Positions 9,211-17,108 of a stretch of 64,000 bases of DNA are shown here, one piece after another; positions within the stretch are counted from its first letter, which is position 1, and every line of letters starts with the position of its first letter. Made by a program: the position numbers and the translations under genes. The notes under the pieces were generated by a model. It was given only the letters and a program-made list of their open reading frames with translations. It searched no databases and had not been told where the DNA came from. The stretch lies in assembly GCF_002892835.1 (NCBI RefSeq), contig NZ_PJMB01000007.1, forward strand, positions 156,061-220,060, given 5' to 3'. The stretch is from Arthrobacter sp. AFG7.2. Its GTDB lineage: Bacteria > Actinomycetota > Actinomycetes > Actinomycetales > Micrococcaceae.

Positions 9211-9588
9211 CTACGGCTCTCCCCTGCGCCTTTCGTCCCACCGCTCCTCAAGGCTGCTCATGAAGGAGCTTCTTTGCTTGCCGGGCTTTCGGCCGCCTGC
9301 CTTGGATCCCGGCTTTGCAGCGCCCGAACTGCTGCGCATGGTGGCGAAGTAAACACCGCCGCCCATCACCACAAAGCCCAGTACGCCAACGAAGATGTTC
9401 TGCAAAGTGACGCCCACGAGCAACAGGAAGACGCCTGCCAGGGCGCACAGGACGCCGATCACCACGTGCCTCGTGGACCACGATCGCCCCGGGTCTGACC
9501 CCATGGAATGTGCGAACTTCGGGTCGTCCTCGTGAAGCTGCTTCTCCAGCTGCTCCAGCAGCTTCTGTTCGTGCTCCGACAGCGGCAT
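9211..9588 (-). CDS. DUF3040 family small membrane protein
   Basis: Member of an actinobacterial family of unknown function. The start is ATG at 9588 (MPLSEHEQKLLEQLEKQL...), because AAGGAGGT lies 6 bases upstream, a near-perfect ribosome site; upstream codons in frame have no support. The 125-residue product has the family's N-terminal helix with the SEHEQ..LE..E signature, two adjacent hydrophobic segments (about residues 42-85) that should cross the membrane as a hairpin, and a basic Gly/Lys/Arg tail. Monocistronic: its own terminator follows and a 276-base gap precedes it. I cannot name a function. Confidence 0.85.
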   Translation of the reverse strand: MPLSEHEQKLLEQLEKQLHEDDPKFAHSMGSDPGRSWSTRHVVIGVLCALAGVFLLLVGVTLQNIFVGVLGFVVMGGGVYFATMRSSSGAAKPGSKAGGRKPGKQRSSFMSSLEERWDERRRGEP

Positions 9589-9766
9589 CACGACCTCCTT
9601 TTGTAGGCCAACGTCCGGGCTGATCCCAGCCACTACTTCTGCACCGTTAACGGCTGCTATGCCTAAGTGGTTCCCGCTCTGCCGGCAAGGGCAAAAAGTC
9701 GGTAACCAGGCATGCCGTCGCAGGAGCGGGAGCATGTCCAAGAGGGTCCGGCAGTAAGTCCATCCA

Positions 9767-9800
9767 CTCAAAAACTATGTATGTCTAAGGATAGTTTGTT
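9767..9800. promoter_or_regulatory. AT-rich interrupted palindrome upstream of the DUF3040 gene
   Basis: Arms AAACTAT (9771-9777) and ATAGTTT (9790-9796) are perfect complements around 12 bases, and flanking CAA/TTG bases extend them to about 11 bp with a one-base bulge. The patch stands out as AT-rich in GC-rich DNA. It lies about 180 bases upstream of the DUF3040 start and after the dinB stop. It could be an operator; a low-GC stem without a G/C core is an unlikely dinB terminator. Confidence 0.35.
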
Positions 9801-9864
9801 GAGGGCTGTTCTGAAAGACGGCAATGACTTTCCGGGGCACCCTCTGCGTGCCTCCCGGAATCCT

Positions 9865-11091
9865 TCAGCCGGGTTCGTTTCCGGGTTCCATCAGGCGGGC
9901 CGGCAGCACGGATTTACTGCCGAATTTGCGGGTCACTTCATCCAGCGCCTGCTCAGCAGCACGCCAGTTCTCGTCCCGGCGGTCGATGCTCAGCTGCAGC
10001 GACGTCCGGGCGGTGTCTTCAAGCTGTTCAGCCCGTACCCCCACGAGCCGCACCGTCATCGCCCTCTCCCCCAGGGATTCCAGCAGCTGCAGCGCCACCG
10101 CATAGATCAACTGGGCGCTGTCCACGGGGGTCTGGACCGTCCGGCTGCGCGTGATGGTCGAGAAATCGGCGAACCGCAGCTTCAGAGCGATGGTCCGGGC
10201 CACCATGCCCGAACTTCGCAGCCGCAAAGCGGTCCGGTGGGAGAGCCGGAGGAGTTCCCGGTGGAGCAGGGCGTCATCACCGGTATCGACGGCGAACGTC
10301 TCCTCGGCGCCGATGCTCTTCTCCAGCCTGACCGGAGTCACCACGCGATGGTCTATCCCCCAGGAGAGCTGGTGGACATGTACTCCGGTGGCGCCAAGCA
10401 TTCTCTTGAGGGTGGAAACAGGCGTGGCTGCCACGTCCGCAACCGTCCTGATGCCCATTCTCGCGAGAACGTCCGACGTCTTGGCCCCAACGCCCCACAG
10501 CGCGCCGACCGGCAGGCTGTGGAGGTACGGCACAGTGTCGTCGGGGCCGATCAGGAGGAGCCCGTCCGGCTTGCAGCGGGTTGAGGCAATCTTCGCCACG
10601 AACTTTGTCTCCGCGATCCCCACTGATGCAGTGATGCCCAGTTCCGAAGCGACCTTGCGCCGGATCATTTCCCCGATGCCCCGGGGTGGTCCAAGCCTGC
10701 GTATGGCGCCGGTGACGTCGAGGAACGCCTCATCGACGCTGAGTGGTTCCACAAGCTCGGTGACTGACTCAAAAATGGCCATCAACCTGGCGGATACCTC
10801 GTAGTACACCGTGTGGCGCGGTTCGATAATGACTGCCTGGGGACACATTCGCACCGCCACTGCCATCGGCATGGCGGATTTCACGCCGAACGCCCTGGCT
10901 TCGTAGGAGGCGGAGAGGACCACGGAACGCTCCGCGGGAAAGCCGACGATGACGGGCTTGCCGCGAAGCTCAGGACGGGTCCGCAGCTCCACGGAAACGT
11001 AGAAGGCATCCATATCCACGTGCATGATGCACGTGCGCCGGCGTGCCGGAGGCCCCGCTCCGGGCGGCTGGTTCTTACCTTCGGGCACCAC
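9865..11091 (-). CDS. dinB: DNA polymerase IV (Y family, DinB)
   Basis: Error-prone translesion polymerase. The N-terminal palm carries HVDMDAFYVSVE (catalytic Asp, with Asp 2 residues on) and the second acidic motif SVDEAFLD near residue 120. The thumb region follows, with the helix-hairpin-helix stretch around GVGAKTSDVLARMGI, then a C-terminal little-finger domain. The GTG at 11091 gives 408 residues, with an AGGA sequence about 10 bases upstream; a later ATG just before HVDMDAF would shorten it by 22 residues. No SOS box was seen upstream. The C-terminus lacks an obvious beta-clamp QLxLF motif, although SLQLSI occurs about 45 residues earlier. Confidence 0.93.
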   Translation of the reverse strand: MVPEGKNQPPGAGPPARRRTCIMHVDMDAFYVSVELRTRPELRGKPVIVGFPAERSVVLSASYEARAFGVKSAMPMAVAVRMCPQAVIIEPRHTVYYEVSARLMAIFESVTELVEPLSVDEAFLDVTGAIRRLGPPRGIGEMIRRKVASELGITASVGIAETKFVAKIASTRCKPDGLLLIGPDDTVPYLHSLPVGALWGVGAKTSDVLARMGIRTVADVAATPVSTLKRMLGATGVHVHQLSWGIDHRVVTPVRLEKSIGAEETFAVDTGDDALLHRELLRLSHRTALRLRSSGMVARTIALKLRFADFSTITRSRTVQTPVDSAQLIYAVALQLLESLGERAMTVRLVGVRAEQLEDTARTSLQLSIDRRDENWRAAEQALDEVTRKFGSKSVLPARLMEPGNEPG

Positions 11092-11165
11092 GGCTGCAAT
11101 CCTATCGTTTTGTACTGACTAAACTGGAGGCTGAATCCGGCATCAACACCAGGAGGAAAGTCCCT

Positions 11166-11693
11166 GTGACGGTTTTTGGAAACCTTAGGCCGGCAGGCGT
11201 GGCAGCTCTCGCTGCCGGCGCAGCCTTGGCCCTTGCTGCCTGCAGTCCATCTCCGTCAGCGACCCCGGATCCTTCCACCCCGGCCTCCGCTCCTGCAACT
11301 GCGGCGACAAGCCTTACCGCGTCCCCCAGCCCTTCCGCTTCACCCAACACGTCCGCCACTGTGGGCGCGCTGGTGGAAGGCTTTCCCCAGCAGCTGCTTC
11401 CCCTCATGCCGGGAGCCACCGTGGTCTCGAGCAGCTTCGACAAGGCTTCGGCTCCCGCCACTGCCGCCCTGGTGGGCACCGTGGCTGCCCCAACTGCTGC
11501 GGTCCTCGATTTTTACACCAAGGCGCTCGAGGGCCAGGGCTTCAAGGCCGTCCCGGGCGAGGCTGTCGGTGCAGTGGCTTCCAAGGACTTCGTCCGGGGC
11601 GACAACGAGACCGTGAACCTCTCGCTGGTTGAAGCAGCGGGCGTTGCCACGTTTACTATCGGCGCCAACGTGCCAGCTGAGTCCGCCAAGTGA
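11166..11693 (+). CDS. Putative secreted lipoprotein
   Basis: Protein of unknown function exported and lipid-anchored. GTG at 11166 is preceded by AGGAGG 9 bases upstream, so this start is firm although the frame is open earlier. The signal peptide ends in the lipobox LALAAC, with the lipidated Cys around residue 24. A Ser/Thr/Pro/Ala linker (to about residue 65) leads to a globular domain of about 110 residues. Its stop overlaps the polyprenyl synthase start (GTGA), so the two are co-transcribed. A lipoprotein gene (lppM) sits at the equivalent place in mycobacteria, but I see no clear LppM signature here. Confidence 0.8.
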   Translation: MTVFGNLRPAGVAALAAGAALALAACSPSPSATPDPSTPASAPATAATSLTASPSPSASPNTSATVGALVEGFPQQLLPLMPGATVVSSSFDKASAPATAALVGTVAAPTAAVLDFYTKALEGQGFKAVPGEAVGAVASKDFVRGDNETVNLSLVEAAGVATFTIGANVPAESAK

Positions 11694-12784
11694 CGGCGGC
11701 CGAGCAGCTAAGGCACGAACAGGCGGATTTCGTAGCGGCGGTGGCCGGCGAACTGACGGGATTTCTGTCCTCACGCCAGGTTCTCATGTCCACCATCTCG
11801 CCGGACATCGAGCCCATCATGGGTTCAATCTCCAATCTGGTGACCGGCGGTAAGCGGCTCAGGGCGTTGATGTGCTACTGGGGCTGGCGGGGTGCCGGCG
11901 GAGAGCCTGCAGCCCGGCAGGCGGTTGCGGCAGGAGCAGCCCTGGAGCTGTTCCAGGCGGCTGCCTTAATCCACGACGACATCATCGACCGTTCCGACAC
12001 CAGGCGGGGCGGACCAAGCGTCCACCGCCGCTTCAGCGACCTTCACGGGGCCCAGGGCTGGGCGCTGGACAGCGAACGCTTCGGCCAGGCGGCCGCCATT
12101 TTGGCTGGCGACCTTTGCCTCTCCTTCAGTGAGGAAGCCTTTACGGACATCGGCGAACGGGCAGCAGCGGGAAGCAGGGCCAGGCTGATTTTCAACCTCA
12201 TGAGGTCAGAAGTAATGGCAGGACAGTACCTGGACATCCTGGAAGAAGTTGCAGGGCCCGCCAGGGACCGTGCCGGCGCTGTTTCGCGTGCGCAGTCCAT
12301 CATCCGCTTCAAGTCTGCCAAATACTCCACCGAGCATCCCCTGGCTCTGGGCGGCGCCCTGGCAGGCGCATCGGATGAGCTGCTGCGCGGCTATTCGTCC
12401 TTCGCACTGCCCCTTGGAGAAGCGTTCCAGCTTCGCGATGACGTACTGGGCGTGTTCGGCGATCCGCTGACGACAGGAAAACCCGCCGGGGACGACCTCC
12501 GGGAAGGCAAACGCACCGTGCTGGTTGCCTTGGCCATAGACCAGGCCTCGGCGGCCGAGGCGGCGTACATTGACGCCCGCCTCGGCAGCCCGGACCTCTC
12601 TGACGAAGACATTGCGGAGCTCCGGCGGATCATTGAGGAATCAGGAGCGCTGGCCGCCACTGAGGTCCTCATCAGCGAATTCGGCGCTGCTGCATTCGAC
12701 GCCCTCGAGGACCTTCCCTTGGCCGAACTGCCCAAAACCGCCCTGCGGAGGCTGGCCGAAGCGGCTGTCAGCAGGGCGTCCTAG
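11690..12784 (+). CDS. Trans-polyprenyl diphosphate synthase (IdsA-like)
   Basis: Condenses isopentenyl diphosphate with allylic diphosphates, probably making geranylgeranyl or longer chains for quinones, carotenoids or lipid carriers. The first aspartate-rich motif is HDDIIDRSDTRRGGPSVH around residues 85-102 and the second RDDVLGVFGDP near 244-254, with GGKRLRA upstream as the diphosphate-binding site. The 364-residue length is typical. It begins with GTG overlapping the lipoprotein stop by 4 bases. Chain length cannot be fixed from the sequence alone. Neighbouring idsA2 in M. tuberculosis occupies the same place next to Rv2175c and pknL. Confidence 0.92.
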   Translation: MTAAEQLRHEQADFVAAVAGELTGFLSSRQVLMSTISPDIEPIMGSISNLVTGGKRLRALMCYWGWRGAGGEPAARQAVAAGAALELFQAAALIHDDIIDRSDTRRGGPSVHRRFSDLHGAQGWALDSERFGQAAAILAGDLCLSFSEEAFTDIGERAAAGSRARLIFNLMRSEVMAGQYLDILEEVAGPARDRAGAVSRAQSIIRFKSAKYSTEHPLALGGALAGASDELLRGYSSFALPLGEAFQLRDDVLGVFGDPLTTGKPAGDDLREGKRTVLVALAIDQASAAEAAYIDARLGSPDLSDEDIAELRRIIEESGALAATEVLISEFGAAAFDALEDLPLAELPKTALRRLAEAAVSRAS

Positions 12785-12826
12785 GGTCGCTGTACCCCAG
12801 ACCAGCGGAATTGCCGCGGGACGGAA

Positions 12827-13180
12827 TTACCAGGCGAGGGTCTGGGCCCTGCGCCTGATCTCGGTTTTGCGGCCTTCACGCAGTGCGTCGATGGGGCGGC
12901 CGCGCAGCGACTCGTCGGGAGTAAAGAGCCAAACGATCAGGTCCTCGTCCGAGTAGCCGGCGTCGGACAGGACAACAATGGTCCCCTTGAGGCTGTCCAC
13001 CACCTGGCCGTCCTGAATGAATTCGGCAGGCACTGACCTGATTCTGCGTTCACCCACCCGCAGCGCCGCCAAGGCACGTTCATCAAGCAGGCTGTGGACC
13101 TTTGTGATGGAAACATCCAATAAACGTGCGACGTCGGGCAGTGGCAGCCACTCGCCCACAAGGTTTTCTACATTACTCAC
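12827..13180 (-). CDS. Rv2175c-type DNA-binding protein
   Basis: Small protein of 117 residues with an N-terminal winged/helix-turn-helix segment (WLPLPDVARLLDVSITKVHSLL, residues 11-32) and a conserved C-terminal domain with LSDAGYSDEDLIVWLF. In M. tuberculosis the family member Rv2175c binds DNA and is phosphorylated by the adjacent kinase PknL. Here the gene also lies next to a PASTA kinase, with the LysM hydrolase in between, so the same kinase-substrate pair is likely. It is convergent with the polyprenyl synthase gene and the start is ATG at 13180. Confidence 0.85.
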   Translation of the reverse strand: MSNVENLVGEWLPLPDVARLLDVSITKVHSLLDERALAALRVGERRIRSVPAEFIQDGQVVDSLKGTIVVLSDAGYSDEDLIVWLFTPDESLRGRPIDALREGRKTEIRRRAQTLAW

Positions 13181-13334
13181 GGATCAAGGTTCCCACGCTG
13201 TGCGCCCTGGCGCCTAGTCGATGCTGTCAGGCACACCGGCTGACCTGCGGACACTCCGGAATTTCTTCCTTGCGGGCATTCCCGGATTTCTTGTGCTAAT
13301 CCCAAATCCGTGAGAGATTCTCTTTGACCACATT

Positions 13335-13350
13335 TGTAACATTATTAACA
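13335..13350. promoter_or_regulatory. Candidate CRP/GlxR-type operator upstream of the LysM gene
   Basis: The 16-base sequence TGTAACATTATTAACA fits the half-site pattern TGTnA-N6-TnACA of CRP-family regulators. It sits in an AT-rich stretch 73 bases before the start of the cell-wall hydrolase. Resuscitation and cell-wall hydrolase genes in other actinobacteria are known targets of Crp/GlxR regulators. The match is degenerate and not a perfect palindrome. Confidence 0.35.
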
Positions 13351-13422
13351 TGAGCAACAGTAGTATCAGAATTAACAGCGGCATTTCCGCCCGCGCCCGC
13401 AGTTGAGAAGAGGATTCTTTCC

Positions 13423-14784
13423 ATGACGATGTCCCGCTCGCACAAGCAGCCCAACAAGACGAGCCTGCCCATGCTCGCCGCTACAACGGCAGCGCTGCCA
13501 GCGGTCGTATTGTCATCCTTGGCACTTGCCCAGCCCGCCGCCGCTGAGCAGCCCGTCCGTGCCATCCCGGGCACGCTTGTCGCTGCCATGAAAGCCCAGG
13601 CAGCAGCGGCATCAGCCGGTACCGTCATTCCCGCGTCATCGGTATCCACTGCCATCCCCACAGCTTTCAAGCCGGCACAGCCCGCGGCGCCTGCCGAATA
13701 CACCGTTTCCCGCGGCGACACCGTCAGTGCCATTGCGGGCAAATTCGGACTCAGCACAGCGGAAGTACTGAAGCTGAACAACCTGCAGCCGCACACGATC
13801 ATTTATCCCGGACAGAAGCTGAAGCTTTCAGGTTCGGCTGCGGCCCCCGCAGCACCCTCCGCCGCCCCGGCTGCGCCCGCCGCTCCAGCGGGAGCCACCT
13901 ACACGGTAAAGCCCGGTGACACCCTCGGCGCCATTGCAGCCCGGCACAACGTGGCTCTGGCCGACGTATTCGCGTGGAACAACCTCGGCATGCGCTCCAT
14001 CATCCACCCGGGGCAGAAGATCAAGGTGGGCGCCGGAGGAGCTGCCCCGGCCCCCGCCCCGGCCCCCCTCGCCTCAACATCCGCACCGGCTGCCCCCGCG
14101 CCGGCTTCCGGCTCGTACACAGTCAAAGCCGGAGACACACTGTCCGCAATAGCCACCCGGCACGGGGTCAAGCTTTCCGAACTGCTGTCCGCCAACCGCC
14201 TGTCCATGTCCAGCATCATCTACCCCGGCAACAAGCTGGCCATCCCCGGGCCCGGCGGGCAGCCTGCAGCCCCGCAGCCGGCTGCCTCGGTGGCTCCGCT
14301 GGTCCCAAGCTCATTCCTGGGATTCAGCTACCCCGCCGCTGTTGTCAGCTCTGCCAACGAGAACAAGGCCCTGCTCAACGCTTCCCCCGTTCCCTCCCGG
14401 GCCGAGATGCGGAATATAGTGGCAGATGCTGCGCGCAGGATGGGTGTGGAGCCCTCCCTCGCCCTCGCGTTTGCGCACCAGGAATCCGGGTTCGACCAGC
14501 GGGCAGTCTCTCCGGCGAATGCCATCGGGACCATGCAGGTCATCCCCAGCTCCGGCCAGTGGGCCTCGGACCTGGTGGGGCGCAAGCTGAACCTGCTGGA
14601 TCCGTACGACAATGCCACGGCCGGCGTGGCTATCATCCGCCAGCTGCTGGCAACCAGCAAGGACAGGGACACGGCGATCGCGGGCTACTACCAGGGCCAG
14701 TACTCCGTCAGTAAGTACGGCATGTACAACGACACCAAGGCCTACGTCGCCGCCATCAAGGCGCACCAGAAGAACTTCGGCTGA
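13423..14784 (+). CDS. Secreted LysM-repeat lytic transglycosylase
   Basis: Exported peptidoglycan hydrolase of 453 residues. A signal peptide (about residues 1-40, ending AAAE) is followed by three LysM domains, beginning near YTVSRGDTVSAIAG, YTVKPGDTLGAIAA and YTVKAGDTLSAIAT, joined by Ala/Pro linkers. A C-terminal SLT lysozyme-like domain carries the catalytic glutamate in AFAHQESGFDQ and the GTMQVIPSSG motif. LysM domains bind N-acetylglucosamine in the wall, so the protein should act on the growing cell wall. The ATG at 13423 has AGAGGA upstream. A terminator follows, so it is monocistronic. Confidence 0.93.
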   Translation: MTMSRSHKQPNKTSLPMLAATTAALPAVVLSSLALAQPAAAEQPVRAIPGTLVAAMKAQAAAASAGTVIPASSVSTAIPTAFKPAQPAAPAEYTVSRGDTVSAIAGKFGLSTAEVLKLNNLQPHTIIYPGQKLKLSGSAAAPAAPSAAPAAPAAPAGATYTVKPGDTLGAIAARHNVALADVFAWNNLGMRSIIHPGQKIKVGAGGAAPAPAPAPLASTSAPAAPAPASGSYTVKAGDTLSAIATRHGVKLSELLSANRLSMSSIIYPGNKLAIPGPGGQPAAPQPAASVAPLVPSSFLGFSYPAAVVSSANENKALLNASPVPSRAEMRNIVADAARRMGVEPSLALAFAHQESGFDQRAVSPANAIGTMQVIPSSGQWASDLVGRKLNLLDPYDNATAGVAIIRQLLATSKDRDTAIAGYYQGQYSVSKYGMYNDTKAYVAAIKAHQKNFG

Positions 14785-14829
14785 GCTTCTGCCGCCCGCC
14801 TGCGCACCATGGGCGGAAAGAAAAGTGAC

Positions 14830-14866
14830 ACGGGTCCGGACCAGCAAGGTTCGGGCCCGTTTCGTT
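14830..14866 (+). terminator. Intrinsic terminator of the LysM gene
   Basis: A 13-bp stem with two G-U type pairs (ACGGGTCCGGACC against GGTTCGGGCCCGT, 14830-14842 and 14848-14860), loop AGCAA, followed by TTTCGTT. It lies 45 bases past the stop and before the kinase ribosome site. Confidence 0.7.
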
Positions 14867-14886
14867 GCGGGGCTTAGGATCGAAGG

Positions 14887-17067
14887 GTGCAGGAACAGAT
14901 GTCAGACCCACTGGTAGGAACGCTGGTGGACAACCGGTACGCCGTCAGGTCCAAGCTCGCGCGGGGTGGCATGTCCACGGTCTATGTGGCTACGGACCAG
15001 CGGCTGGAGCGGGACGTGGCACTGAAGGTGCTGCACCCGCACCTCTCGGCTGACGAAAACTTCCTGGGGAGGCTCGGGCGCGAGGCGAAGGCCGCAGCAC
15101 GGTTGTCCCATCCTCACGTAGTGGGGGTCCTCGACCAGGGAAACGACGGCCGGACGGCCTACCTGGTGATGGAATACATCAAGGGCCACACGCTTCGCGA
15201 CCTCATCAACGACAAGGGCGCGTTGCCACCCCGCCTGGCCCTGGCGCTGATCGATCCGGTAGTTGAAGGACTGGGTGCTGCGCACACCGCAGGCTTCATC
15301 CATCGCGATGTGAAGCCGGAGAATGTGCTGATCTCTGACGACGGACGGATCAAGATCGGCGATTTCGGCCTGGCACGTGCGGTGACCACCGCCACCAGCA
15401 CCGGCGCCCTGATCGGAACGGTTGCCTACCTTTCGCCCGAACTCGTCCTGGGAAAACCGGCGGACGCGCGCAGCGACATCTATTCAGTGGGCATCATGCT
15501 GTTCGAGATGCTCACCGGACAGCAGCCGTTCGACGGCGACGTTCCCATCCAGGTTGCGTACCAGCACGTTAACGGGACCGTCGGGCCGCCATCGGCCCTG
15601 GTTCCGGGACTGGCCGCCGAAGTGGACGAGCTGGTGCAGTGGTGCACGTCGAACGATCCCGAGAACCGGCCAGTTGACGGAAACGCACTGCTCCAGGAAT
15701 TGCGGCATATCCGTACCCACCTCACTGATGCCGAGCTGGATCTGCACCCGCCCGCAGCTGCAGCCGGCGGCGCTGCCGGCACGTCCCACTACCATGCCCC
15801 GTTCCAGGATCATGCCCCGTTCCAGGATGTTCCCCCGCGCCGAAGCCCCGCTGCCTTCGATGACACCGAATATGTTCCCCAACATACGGAGGTCATCGGC
15901 CGCACCAACAATCCAACAACGGTCATGCCCTACGGCAAGCCGGCGGCGCCTCCTTATCCACCTTCCCAGGGCGGCTTCACCTCAGCCGTCCGGTCTGCAG
16001 GTCCTGGTTCCAGTGTTACCGGGCGCGCTCTCACGCCCACCGGTGATGACTCCGGCCAGACGTGGAGTCCCCCGCCTGCCGTCCTGGGTAAGCGCGCACA
16101 GCGCAAGGCGGACAAGGAAGACGAACGGGCGCGGGTCCGCGCTGCCGCCACCCCGGCCCGGACGCTGCATGAAGGTAATCCCCGGCGCCGCGGCATCCTG
16201 TGGGTGATCGTCCTTATTCTTGCGGCCCTGCTGGCAACAGGCGCAGGGTGGTTCTTCGGTATGGGCCCAGGCGCCGCTGCCGCCATTCCCTCCGTAGCGA
16301 ACAAGACAGTGGCACAGGCGCAGCAGCTGCTCGATGAGGCCGGTTTCCGGTCCGTCACCAGCGATGTGTTCGACGATGACGTCCCGTCCGGCCTGGTGGT
16401 GGGCAGCGAGCCCGCATCCGGCACCGAAGTCCGCAAGTTCCAGCCCGTGTCCCTTTTTGTGTCCAAGGGTCCCCAGCTTTTTCCTTTGCCGGAGTTGGCC
16501 GGCGGCACCCTGGCAGAGGCCAAGAACAGCCTTAACGCTGCTGAGATGGCCCTGGGCACCGTAACGGAACAGTTTGACGAAGAGGCACCTGCCGGCACGG
16601 TCCTGTCCCAGGACCCGGCCGCCGGCACAGCCGTCCGGCACGGCACACCCGTCAGCCTGGCAGTGTCCAAGGGCCCGGAGCCCATTCCCGTTCCGTCCGT
16701 GGTGGGCCAGGACAGGGATGACGCTGTTGACGCCATCGAGGCCGCCGGCTTCCTGGCGGAGGTGGCACGCGAAGAAGTCTTCAGCAGGGATGTTCCGAAG
16801 GGTGCGGTGGCAGGCCAGGCGCCGGCAACCGGGACACTCATCCGTGGCGACACCGTCACGCTGACCATCTCCAAGGGACCCCGGATGGTGGAGGTCCCCA
16901 GCTACATCGGCAAACAGGCTGCGGACGCGCGGAAAGCGTTGGAAAGCCTGGGCTTCCAGGTTCGGGTGAACAACATCCTGGGCGGCTTCTTCGGAACGGT
17001 CCGGGACCAGGATCCGGTCAACAGGGAGGTTCCCGAAGGCTCGGTGATCACCCTGACAGTGGTGTAA
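14887..17067 (+). CDS. PASTA-domain serine/threonine protein kinase (PknB/PknL type)
   Basis: Membrane-bound Hanks-type kinase. The kinase domain (about residues 15-280) has the ATP lysine in ALKVL (K47), catalytic loop HRDVKPEN (D141), DFG (159-161) and an activation loop rich in Thr. A Pro-rich juxtamembrane region leads to one membrane segment (about 437-460), then four extracellular PASTA repeats to residue 726, which in this family sense muropeptides or lipid II. I take GTG at 14887 (AGGA 7 bases upstream); ATG four codons later is also possible. Gene order next to Rv2175c-like and aroG matches pknL, but four PASTA repeats are the architecture of PknB. Confidence 0.95.
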   Translation: MQEQMSDPLVGTLVDNRYAVRSKLARGGMSTVYVATDQRLERDVALKVLHPHLSADENFLGRLGREAKAAARLSHPHVVGVLDQGNDGRTAYLVMEYIKGHTLRDLINDKGALPPRLALALIDPVVEGLGAAHTAGFIHRDVKPENVLISDDGRIKIGDFGLARAVTTATSTGALIGTVAYLSPELVLGKPADARSDIYSVGIMLFEMLTGQQPFDGDVPIQVAYQHVNGTVGPPSALVPGLAAEVDELVQWCTSNDPENRPVDGNALLQELRHIRTHLTDAELDLHPPAAAAGGAAGTSHYHAPFQDHAPFQDVPPRRSPAAFDDTEYVPQHTEVIGRTNNPTTVMPYGKPAAPPYPPSQGGFTSAVRSAGPGSSVTGRALTPTGDDSGQTWSPPPAVLGKRAQRKADKEDERARVRAAATPARTLHEGNPRRRGILWVIVLILAALLATGAGWFFGMGPGAAAAIPSVANKTVAQAQQLLDEAGFRSVTSDVFDDDVPSGLVVGSEPASGTEVRKFQPVSLFVSKGPQLFPLPELAGGTLAEAKNSLNAAEMALGTVTEQFDEEAPAGTVLSQDPAAGTAVRHGTPVSLAVSKGPEPIPVPSVVGQDRDDAVDAIEAAGFLAEVAREEVFSRDVPKGAVAGQAPATGTLIRGDTVTLTISKGPRMVEVPSYIGKQAADARKALESLGFQVRVNNILGGFFGTVRDQDPVNREVPEGSVITLTVV

Positions 17068-17090
17068 GCGGGCGTCCGCCTACACCACTG
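17057..17090. terminator. Bidirectional terminator between kinase and aroG
   Basis: Long hairpin CAGTGGTGTA (17057-17066), one mismatch, GCGG, loop GCGT, CCGC, mismatch, TACACCACTG (17081-17090). It includes the kinase stop codon and lies between two convergent genes, so it can serve both. Confidence 0.7.
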
Positions 17091-17108
17091 CGGGCCTTAT
17101 TTCCGGGA

